NCBI GenBank assembly: GCA_039029315.1
Contig: JBCCGK010000132.1
Span: 1-28,113, forward strand
From: JBCCCJ01 sp039029315
GTDB lineage: Bacteria > Bacteroidota > Bacteroidia > J057
Length of the DNA: 28,113 bases
Direction: 5' to 3'
Within the stretch, counting starts at the first letter, position 1. Each line of letters opens with the position of its first letter. Of this stretch, positions 1-6,756 are shown piece by piece. Position numbers and translations under genes: made by a program. A model generated the notes under the pieces. That model had not been told where the DNA came from. It made no database searches and worked only from the letters and a program-made list of their open reading frames with translations.

Positions 1-133
1 AAAACCGCCAAAATTCTAAGCCCAACTCACAAATCCACCCCAGTTTACCGAATTTTGGGGGCCAGCTCGCCTAAACTGGTAAAAGTGTACGGTAAAGAGA
101 TTTGAATTTCCATTTTGGCCAAAGTCAAACTAA

Positions 134-293
134 GAGCCTGTTTGGAAATCTGTAACTTATTTTTTGTACGCGTATTTTTTCCTCATTCTGTGGCTTTTTT
201 GTTCCCATAGCACCACTATGAGAACAAAAAAGGGCCTTGACTGAGAATAAAATACCCCATAAAAATTCTCAGCACAGATTCCAAAACAGTCTC
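134..293. mobile_element. MITE-like palindromic element, copy 1 (160 bp)
   Basis: The ends are inverted repeats: the left end reads GAGCCTGTTTGGAAATCTGT and the right end, read on the other strand, GAGACTGTTTTGGAATCTGT. Both ends are flanked by TAA (131-133 and 294-296), a likely 3-bp target duplication. A hairpin lies at the exact centre: 194-210 pairs with 216-232 with one mismatch around a 5-base loop, flanked by A/T runs. A smaller hairpin pairs 241-248 with 265-272. There is no credible coding potential. Length and architecture match the elements at 17066 and 21994. The ends and TNA-type target resemble IS5-family (IS1031-like) elements as I remember them; that assignment is inference. 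Confidence 0.75.
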
Positions 294-339
294 TAAGGGG
301 ATTGCTGGCTGTCTCCTTCCATTTGAAAAGGTATCACCT

Positions 340-416
340 AACCCGGCACATTTCCAGTTCAGATTCTGACAGGTAAATGTGTCGGGTTGGAGGTATGTCA
401 ATACATCTGCTTGCTG
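340..416 (-). repeat. Hairpin plus conserved tail downstream of the 441-4292 operon
   Basis: Positions 340-355 pair with 372-388 (arms AACCCGGCACATTT and AAATGTGTCGGGTT, with one wobble and a bulge near the loop). On the plus strand the hairpin is followed by TGTCGGGTTGGAG and TGTCAATACA at 380-405. Nearly the same tail recurs at 4877-4912. Both copies lie just past the stop codon of a minus-strand operon, so a transcript-end or RNA-stability role is plausible. There is no clear U-tract. Confidence 0.5.
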
Positions 417-440
417 GCTACCTTTGAACCTATATCCTTC

Positions 441-950
441 TCACAATTCCGGGTATCTCTTTGGGCCTTCATTCTCTTTAGCTGGTTCAATCGGCAATAG
501 ATTGAACTTCACTTCAGTAATCCCTGAACAAGCGGGGTCTCCATGATTGCTCAAAGCTGTCAATAACATATATCTCGCTTTTACTCCTACCAAATCAGGT
601 CCGGCAAATCCTCCATACACCGCTTTGCCTTCAGCCTTGGGAAAGTTCATCTCCCCATAGTGGGTCCAGGTTTCCCCGTCTTCTGAATAGTCAATGGAGA
701 CTTTCTTGAATCCTTGATTCAGTTTTTGGGGATCGTTTGTGTTCCAAATCCAGGACTTCGATAGCGTTCGGACGCTTCCAAAATCATAGTGTATCCAGTG
801 GGAGTTTCCGTATTTGGTTATTGGGTTGGCTGTGGGAGTGCAAGAAACCCAAGGGTCTAACCAGATGCTAGCATCGGCCTTGGATGAGTCCGAGCAGCTA
901 ATTTGACATAGCGCGAATATGATAGACAGAGCGACGATATATTGCTTCAT
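441..950 (-). CDS. Probable lipoprotein with discoidin-like (F5/8 type C) domain
   Basis: The protein has 169 residues when started at the ATG at 950, which opens MKQYIVALSIIFALCQISCS, a hydrophobic signal ending in a Ser-Cys that could be lipidated. The frame is open further upstream to 1145, but that extension overlaps the DUF1501 gene and places the signal peptide in mid-protein, so I reject it. The mature part has the feel of a discoidin/F5-8C beta-sandwich: WIHYDFG, a VSIDYSEDGETWTHYGE-like segment (common in carbohydrate-binding discoidin domains), RYMLLTALSNHGDPACSGITEVKF near the end. Likely an outer-membrane or periplasmic carbohydrate-binding protein. It is last in a minus-strand operon after DUF1800 and DUF1501. 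The 91-bp gap before it holds a GC-rich hairpin at 996-1021. The domain call is moderate. Confidence 0.7.
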   Translation of the reverse strand: MKQYIVALSIIFALCQISCSDSSKADASIWLDPWVSCTPTANPITKYGNSHWIHYDFGSVRTLSKSWIWNTNDPQKLNQGFKKVSIDYSEDGETWTHYGEMNFPKAEGKAVYGGFAGPDLVGVKARYMLLTALSNHGDPACSGITEVKFNLLPIEPAKENEGPKRYPEL

Positions 951-1041
951 GTGTTCTTTTTGATTTGGTTCGTTTTTTACCCCCCTCTCCCTCCGCACTT
1001 GCAGCCCCGCAGGGGGAAGTGGCTCGCTTCTCGGTTTGAAA

Positions 1042-2442
1042 CTACCCCATCTCCATGAAGCCCATAGGAGCCTGGGTAGACTTAGGATCATAAAAGCGGT
1101 TGATATTGGGGAACAAATCTTCGAGATCACCGGGTTTTGCTCCATACCAAAGGGCTAGTTCGGCGAAATACTCATCAGTTGATATTTGTGGAATCAGGAC
1201 GCCTCCTTTGAGCATGAGGTCGCTATTCAGGGCAAGGCTTGGATATTTGCCATAGACTTCTTTGCCTTTCACCTTTCCACCCATGACCATGACATTTCCT
1301 CCCCAGGCATGATCGGTGCCATTGCCGTTGGAAGTAAGGGTCCGTGCAAAATCCGAAACAGTGAAGGTCGTAACCTGATCTTCTATCCCCAATTCTTCAA
1401 TCGCAGTCTGAAATTCTTTCATTGCCTTGCTGACGATGGCGATCATGCCATTGTGGTTAGGGAGCAGATTGTCATGGTGGTCCCATCCATCAAAGCTCAC
1501 AAAGAAGGTTTGGCGCCTGGCTCCCAGCTCTTTTCGGATTTTCATCGTCCGGGCGACCATTTTCAGCCGTTGAGATAGGCCAGAGGGAGAAAATTCTGTG
1601 GAAATCTGCGAATCGGAAACCACACTGCTGAACAGCTCATGAGTGTTTTGGCTGGCCATGACCACATCCGCATAGGACTGCTTGAAAATGTCCTGATACT
1701 GCTTTTCCAACAGGCTTCTGACCGCTTGGGTCCTGACTTTGTCAAAGGTGGAGTTTCCTCCATAGCCTTCGATCCCGATACTCCCATTCCCAGTAGGGAG
1801 AATGCTGTATTCGGCTGATTCATTCCCCAATTGGAAGACATTTTTGCCAGAAAGGGAGATGTTCATCGAAATGTTGGGGTTGCTGTTGGCGGATTGCACC
1901 AAGTCAGCCAATCGCCCACCCCAACCAGTAGAGGCATTGGTTTGGGGAATAGAAGTGAGCCATTGCTTGGCCTGATCTGCATGAGAGAATAATCCAAAGG
2001 GGATCTTTCCTCCTTTTTCGTACTGGCTCTTGGTCATTGGCTCCACCAGGGTGCCAATATTGCAAATGAGAGCCAGCTTTTCTGCGTCGAACAGTTCTTG
2101 CAGTTCCGGGGTGTCTGGGTGAAATCCTAACTCCTGCTCCTTATAGGTGAAAGGATGAATTTTGTGTAATCCAGTGGAAGGAAGGGCAAGATTGCTCCGC
2201 GTTCGTTTGTATTCTGCATAGTGCTGCCTGTCTGAAGGAATGACCATATTGAAAGAATCATTCCCTCCTCCCAACATGATGCACACCAAGGCGCGATAAT
2301 CCTCTCCTTCATCGTTGGTGAGAGATTTAGCGTTCATGCCCTGTAGATTGAACAGGGTCGAGAAAAAGGTCGTAGAAGCAACCGCTGCACAGCTAGCAGT
2401 TCCGAGAAAAGCTCTTCTGCTATAGTTTTTGGGGTGGTTCAT
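1042..2442 (-). CDS. DUF1501 family Tat-exported protein
   Basis: The 466-residue protein begins with a twin-arginine signal (SRRAFLG at residues 8-14, then an Ala/Ser/Thr-rich hydrophobic stretch), so it is predicted to be exported folded. The DUF1501 signatures are visible: ALVCIMLGGGNDSFNMVIPS after the signal, LFSHADQAKQW, TGWGGRLAD, and near the end VSDFARTLTSNGNGTDHAWG followed by GGNVMVMGG. DUF1501 belongs to the alkaline-phosphatase/sulfatase-like fold class but its substrate is unknown. The start ATG overlaps the stop of the upstream DUF1800 gene by one base (TAATG), suggesting coupled translation. DUF1501 and DUF1800 genes are neighbours in many bacteria, so this is a conserved pair of unknown job. 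Confidence 0.93.
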   Translation of the reverse strand: MNHPKNYSRRAFLGTASCAAVASTTFFSTLFNLQGMNAKSLTNDEGEDYRALVCIMLGGGNDSFNMVIPSDRQHYAEYKRTRSNLALPSTGLHKIHPFTYKEQELGFHPDTPELQELFDAEKLALICNIGTLVEPMTKSQYEKGGKIPFGLFSHADQAKQWLTSIPQTNASTGWGGRLADLVQSANSNPNISMNISLSGKNVFQLGNESAEYSILPTGNGSIGIEGYGGNSTFDKVRTQAVRSLLEKQYQDIFKQSYADVVMASQNTHELFSSVVSDSQISTEFSPSGLSQRLKMVARTMKIRKELGARRQTFFVSFDGWDHHDNLLPNHNGMIAIVSKAMKEFQTAIEELGIEDQVTTFTVSDFARTLTSNGNGTDHAWGGNVMVMGGKVKGKEVYGKYPSLALNSDLMLKGGVLIPQISTDEYFAELALWYGAKPGDLEDLFPNINRFYDPKSTQAPMGFMEMG

Positions 2443-4292
2443 TATTTCAAAATTGCATAGTCAGGAGAAATCAACAACAAGTAGATGGCCATTTTTACCC
2501 GATCCATTGGGTCAGATAGTTCTTTCAATGCCTCTTGGATGATGGTTTTGCTATCTTCTTCCAGCAAACCATTCGCAAGCAAAATATCCAGATGTTCTAC
2601 CAAAAGTTCTGCACTATCTGCTAGTGCCAATTCTGTAGAGAAATCCATTTGGTAGATGTCTTTGTCTTCCTTATAGGATTTAAATATTTCCTCCTCTTCT
2701 TCTTTTTCTTCTGCTACTGCCTCTTCCATTTCTTCTTCCTCTTCCTCTTCCTCATCATCGTCCCCAACCTTCTCATCTCCCAGATAAGCAGCTTTCACAA
2801 CGCGTTGGTCCACATCATTTACCAAACCAACCGCATTGGTGGCATTGAGGATTTGGAATTCAGGTGCGAGCAGATTCTTTTTCCCAATTGGTCCTGGAGG
2901 GGAATATTCTGGCAGGAAAAAATTGAACACACTGGGAGCTTCCAAAGGAGATTGGCCTGTATTGGTTCCAAAATATTCCATTTCGTATCGATAATCCCCA
3001 TACTGGTTGGGAGAAAGTGGAAAGGCCTTGAGATAGTTCATCATACGGACAAGTGGTTCTCTCAACTTTCCAAAGGTGTATTCCGTTGTGAGTTGGGGAT
3101 CTCTTGCTTGTGGATGCAACAAAATGGCCCGAATGACTTCTTGAAAATTCCCAGGCGAAGCTGGATCGAATGCTGCCGCCACATCCGCTACATACTGTGG
3201 ACTGGGATTGGAAGTAGTCATCATTTTGATCAGGGCCTTACTGATAAAGGGAGCCGTATTAGGATGTTGGCACAAATGATCGATCGTTTGATTGATGTCT
3301 TCCATCCCGGATTGATTGGCTGGCAATACCATCCCATTGAGGAGGTGTTTCTCACTGGTATCATGATGGGCTTCGTACATTTTCATCGGACGGACCATGA
3401 TCCACACAATGCTGTCAGACAATTCATAGGCTCTCAAGCCAAATTGTCCCGATTTCGTTCCAGCTCCCAAACCCGTGAATACCTGGGCAAATTCTTTAAT
3501 ATCTGCATTGGTATAGGTTGGGAAAAAATTGCCAAGAGAGTCTTCTTTTTCTGTTCCATCTGAATTGAGTTCCCACAATCCAATGCTGAATAGCTGCATG
3601 ATCTCTCGGGCGTAGTTTTCATCCGGATGAATGTTATTTTCCAAATCTTCTTTGGGATTGTTGTAGTGCGACAGGAAATTGCCCATCGCTGGACTCATGC
3701 TGACATCATAGAGAAGTTCCTGATAGTTGCCAAAGGCGTTTTTTGCCAGCATATCATAGTAGCTCGATAAAACCTGACCGATGTCCTCAAAAAAATCTGA
3801 ATTGTCATTGATGACCATGATCTGACTCAGATTGAAGGCCAGTCGCTGTCTCAGGATATCAGGGGAACTGAGATTATGGGTCATCCAGGCCGATCGGAAA
3901 GAGGTGCGGAATACTGCTCCTGGTGCAAACTCAATTTGGTCTGTATACAACTCTCCATGCTTGATCATCTCATCCGTGAGGGATAGCTGAGGTAAAGCAA
4001 ATTGTTCATCCAGCCAGGCTTCATATCCCATGGCTGCAGTCATGGCAATGCTTGCATGATCCGCACCAAAGCTGGCCTGAGCCAAAAATCGGGACGCATC
4101 GCTGAGTTGATCCGTATTCTGGATGGCAAATCCGTCAACTGTACTTTGTGCTGGTGTTCCAGCATCAGAACTTGCTGTAACCGTGACAACATTGTCATGA
4201 CCAGCGCCCAGGAAATCCAGATGGTTCATCTGGGCACTTAGCTGAAGTTGTAGCAGGATTCCGAGTAGGAGTAGAGATAGTAGGTGTTTCAT
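2442..4292 (-). CDS. DUF1800 family exported protein with Glu-rich tract
   Basis: The protein has 616 residues. It starts with a Sec signal (MKHLLSLLLLGILLQLQLSA). DUF1800 features include RFLAQASFGAD near residue 70, YEAWLDEQF, RLAFNLSQIMV, ENYAREIMQLFSIGLWELN, FAQVFTGLG, and FGKLREPLVRMMNYLKAF in the C-terminal half. The function is unknown; it is usually paired with a DUF1501 gene, as here. Odd feature: roughly residues 508-535 are almost pure Asp/Glu, including a run of eight Glu, encoded by a GAA/GAG repeat (2690-2766). This sits between the conserved core and the last ~80 residues. First gene of the minus-strand operon; the 628-bp gap upstream leaves room for a promoter. Confidence 0.92.
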   Translation of the reverse strand: MKHLLSLLLLGILLQLQLSAQMNHLDFLGAGHDNVVTVTASSDAGTPAQSTVDGFAIQNTDQLSDASRFLAQASFGADHASIAMTAAMGYEAWLDEQFALPQLSLTDEMIKHGELYTDQIEFAPGAVFRTSFRSAWMTHNLSSPDILRQRLAFNLSQIMVINDNSDFFEDIGQVLSSYYDMLAKNAFGNYQELLYDVSMSPAMGNFLSHYNNPKEDLENNIHPDENYAREIMQLFSIGLWELNSDGTEKEDSLGNFFPTYTNADIKEFAQVFTGLGAGTKSGQFGLRAYELSDSIVWIMVRPMKMYEAHHDTSEKHLLNGMVLPANQSGMEDINQTIDHLCQHPNTAPFISKALIKMMTTSNPSPQYVADVAAAFDPASPGNFQEVIRAILLHPQARDPQLTTEYTFGKLREPLVRMMNYLKAFPLSPNQYGDYRYEMEYFGTNTGQSPLEAPSVFNFFLPEYSPPGPIGKKNLLAPEFQILNATNAVGLVNDVDQRVVKAAYLGDEKVGDDDEEEEEEEEMEEAVAEEKEEEEEIFKSYKEDKDIYQMDFSTELALADSAELLVEHLDILLANGLLEEDSKTIIQEALKELSDPMDRVKMAIYLLLISPDYAILK

Positions 4293-4699
4293 AGGTAGAA
4301 ATCAGAACATGAAATCTCATTTCGAGATCTGGCATTCACAGGTGCGAAATCCGCAAAAACGGACATACGATGCAAATTTATTTCGCAGATTTACGGATTT
4401 TTATCAAAATTTCTGTGTTTGAGAAGGTTTTTTGGGCTCTGATACAAAGATTTTACAGCAACAGAAAAGCCTTGACTCCTGCTCTCTTTTGATCCCCACA
4501 AATTTCCTTAACAAGCGATTCAGCCCACCCTTGATTTGCTTGTCTTATCTGACTCTGGTTTGCGTTTAGGCTGCTAGATCCCATAGATCTTGCCCCAAGC
4601 ACTGTTGCTTGAATGTTAAGAAAGTGGACAAAAGTTTTTTGGAGAATTTTTTTGCTACAAGCTGTCACCCTGAGTTTTTCAATCCGTCGCCGGAATGTT
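4293..4699. other. Gene-free stretch upstream of the DUF1800 operon
   Basis: No convincing gene, tRNA or known RNA is visible. The first ~130 bases, directly upstream of the DUF1800 gene, are AT-rich and should hold that operon's promoter, but I see no unambiguous Bacteroidota -33/-7 pair. A minus-strand frame is open from 4758 to 4453 but has no signal, domain or homology that I recognise, and it runs through a hairpin repeat. Confidence 0.5.
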
Positions 4700-4912
4700 G
4701 TGTTGTCAATGAGAAGGATTCCTCGGAGGTTTGAGGGGCTGGGAGTGGGTCGGCTCAACCTCCGAGGTATGTGAGAGGATAACAGGTTCTGCCCAACACT
4801 TCAGACCTCGGAGGAATCTCCCGCACTCTATCCCACAAATCCTCCGAGGTCGACCCGCTAGACAGCTTTGGTACACTGTCGGGTTGGAGTGTTGTCAATA
4901 CACAGACCTGCT
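4700..4912. repeat. Cluster of CCTCGGAGG hairpins and shared repeat tail
   Basis: Two strong inverted repeats lie side by side. The first pairs 4721-4735 (CCTCGGAGGTTTGAG) with 4754-4767 (CTCAACCTCCGAGG), one base bulged. The second pairs 4804-4815 (GACCTCGGAGGA) perfectly with 4840-4851. A third, weaker one pairs GACAG/CTGTC and ACCCG/CGGGT at 4852-4884. The tail at 4877-4905 (TGTCGGGTTGGAG then GTTGTCAATACA) nearly repeats 380-405, and GTGTTGTCAAT also occurs at 4700. The cluster starts 9 bases past the stop of the MBL gene on the minus strand, so it likely ends or stabilises that operon's transcript. Confidence 0.6.
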
Positions 4913-4920
4913 ATCATGTC

Positions 4921-6024
4921 CTAGTCCCAGGGATAATCCTCAGTAAGGATCTCGACCTTTCCACCAGAACGGATGATGACGGATTTGCGGCCACATTTTG
5001 GGTGAGGGGAAGGGGAAGATCGATGGATAGAGGGGATGTCTGCGAGAACCCTTCTCAGAAATGAATCTCCTTCTTCAAAATATGCTTGAAATCCACCTAC
5101 ATAGTTTGTTGCATGGACTTCCTTGAAGTTTTCTTGAAAGAATTCCACCACTTCTTTGTGAGGATGTCCATACCTTCTTCCAACAGACATCACAACAGGA
5201 ATCTCAGACTTATGTGGAATTGACAACCAAAATTCTGCATCATGATTATATTTAGATCCATGGTGGGGAATTTGGGCAAAAATAAGCTTGCTTACATTGA
5301 CTTCTTTCGAAATCCTCCGAAAGCTAGCCTTGCTTGCATCTGAAGTTAGCAGCACAGACCAGTCGTCCTCTTTATGGGTAATCTCGAGAACAGTGGACAG
5401 AAGATTCGCTTTAGGATTGTTTTCTTTGCTAGTATCTTTTGGATCAGGACGAAAAACTGCAGAAATATATTTTTTACTCTCCTCATAATAGTAGGGGGAG
5501 AGAACCTTGATTCCGATCTGCTCATTCACTTGAATTCTCTTTTCATAATCTAATAAATTCGCTCGATCCAGGATGGAATTCCCCTTATGTAATTCATCAA
5601 GTTTCAAAAACAATCTGCTCAATTCTTTTTTCAATTTCCAGGTATTCACCGAGGCGCTTATCAATTGCGCAAAGGTCTCTTCGTCTACTGTCAAAGAGGT
5701 CATGAATTCTCGGGAATATGCAGCCGTGTGGTAGAATCGTTTGATTCTGATATTGTTCTCAATACAATAGGTAAGCAAATTCAGCAAGCCAGAGAAGTGG
5801 TCGCTGTGAGGATGGCTCAAAATGATGAACTCTATTTCTCTGATGTTGAGCTGATCCAGGCATTCCTGAACAGGACACTTTTGGTCCGGGATGATATTAC
5901 AATCTATGATCCCGATTTTGGTTTGATTGTCCTTCCCTGGCCATTCCAATACCAATGCATCACCTTGTCCTACATTCTCGAAATTGATTTTGAGATCGTA
6001 TGAAGAAGATGGCAAGGGGTTCAT
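4921..6024 (-). CDS. ComEC-like metallo-beta-lactamase-fold hydrolase
   Basis: The 367-residue soluble protein has no signal peptide or membrane segment. It carries the MBL metal-binding set as in the C-terminal domain of ComEC/Rec2: VGQGDA (residues 18-23), IIDCN (39-43, the ComEC-type Asp), HPHSDH (71-76), LLTSDAS near 225, PHHGS near 252, and SVGRRYGHPHKEV near 280. ComEC MBL domains are thought to act on nucleic acids or phosphodiesters; that this protein does so is inference. Its ATG overlaps the stop of the upstream receiver gene (TAATG), so it is translated with it. As the last gene of a kinase-receiver-hydrolase operon, it looks like the output or effector enzyme. No receiver or transmembrane channel is fused to it. 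Confidence 0.88.
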   Translation of the reverse strand: MNPLPSSSYDLKINFENVGQGDALVLEWPGKDNQTKIGIIDCNIIPDQKCPVQECLDQLNIREIEFIILSHPHSDHFSGLLNLLTYCIENNIRIKRFYHTAAYSREFMTSLTVDEETFAQLISASVNTWKLKKELSRLFLKLDELHKGNSILDRANLLDYEKRIQVNEQIGIKVLSPYYYEESKKYISAVFRPDPKDTSKENNPKANLLSTVLEITHKEDDWSVLLTSDASKASFRRISKEVNVSKLIFAQIPHHGSKYNHDAEFWLSIPHKSEIPVVMSVGRRYGHPHKEVVEFFQENFKEVHATNYVGGFQAYFEEGDSFLRRVLADIPSIHRSSPSPHPKCGRKSVIIRSGGKVEILTEDYPWD

Positions 6025-6746
6025 TACTCAGGTTCAAAAATGGGAGACCCATATAATTTGGATGAGTCAGGATCATCAAAATTATAAAAATTTCTGAAAT
6101 TATGAGTACTATTTTCAGAAATTTGATATTTAATAGCTCCTTTTTTTTGATATACCTGAATTTCTACAATTCGATTTACTTTAATCCCGCCAATTCCCTC
6201 AAATAAGATTCTAGGATACGTTTTTTCTTCAACAGTTTTCTTTTGGGAATCTATCAAACAGTCCACAAATACAAAGTCATCATTGTGGTTTGTGATGATA
6301 CATGGAATCGATTCTATCCGTTTCCACTGATCTTGTTTGCTTTGAACCCAGGAAGCTTCTATCAAATCTTTGAATTCTTTGAGATTGTGTTGATAGTTCC
6401 CTTTTTCAACAAAATCATCTGCTCCGGCCTCTAATGCTTTTGCTTCTTGATTAGAATGTCCTGAGTGGGCAATGATTTTTGCACGAGGTTCATATTTACG
6501 GATTGTTTTGATCACTTGTAATCCTTCCTGAATGGTCTTTTTTCCTTTGATCTTGAGTTCGAGATCTACAATGAAGGCCCGCACAACACTATTGCTACTG
6601 AATATCTCTTCTACTTCATCCTTATTCGCAGTGATTTTTATTTCATCAATTGGAGTTTCCTTTTGAATATCTTCTGCAAGTCCTGTCGCATAATCTGAAT
6701 CGTCCTCTGTAATTATCAACTGTTTCTTCAATTTAGTTCTACTCAT
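6024..6746 (-). CDS. Response regulator with uncharacterised C-terminal domain
   Basis: The protein has 240 residues from the ATG at 6746; a GTG at 6752 would add two. The receiver domain (about residues 8-125) is complete. Counted from the GTG start, these are the acidic pair D17/D18, phospho-acceptor D63 in FIVDLEL, S97 in AHSGHS, and K117 in VEKG. A short insert (KIKGKKTIQEG) follows the phospho-acceptor. The last ~110 residues have no helix-turn-helix, GGDEF, CheB or other output I recognise. They look beta-rich (DDFVFVDCLIDS, NRIVEIQVYQKKGAIKYQI). A direct DNA-binding role is therefore unlikely. The gene starts 10 bases after the kinase stop and overlaps the hydrolase start by one base, pointing to one operon and physical or functional coupling. 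Confidence 0.88.
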   Translation of the reverse strand: MSRTKLKKQLIITEDDSDYATGLAEDIQKETPIDEIKITANKDEVEEIFSSNSVVRAFIVDLELKIKGKKTIQEGLQVIKTIRKYEPRAKIIAHSGHSNQEAKALEAGADDFVEKGNYQHNLKEFKDLIEASWVQSKQDQWKRIESIPCIITNHNDDFVFVDCLIDSQKKTVEEKTYPRILFEGIGGIKVNRIVEIQVYQKKGAIKYQISENSTHNFRNFYNFDDPDSSKLYGSPIFEPE

Positions 6747-6756
6747 TATCACAAAA

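Noticed and set aside
951..1145. N-terminal extension of the discoidin-like lipoprotein
   Set aside because: It overlaps the DUF1501 gene in another frame and would bury a clear signal peptide that starts at 950.
2649..3563. Long plus-strand open frame (304 codons) opposite the DUF1800 gene
   Set aside because: It is the antisense shadow of a well-supported DUF1800 protein; its Phe-rich start is just the complement of the Glu tract.
4453..4758. Minus-strand open frame of 101 codons in the gap
   Set aside because: No domain, signal or sensible composition, and its start lies inside a hairpin repeat. It could be a gene remnant but nothing supports it.
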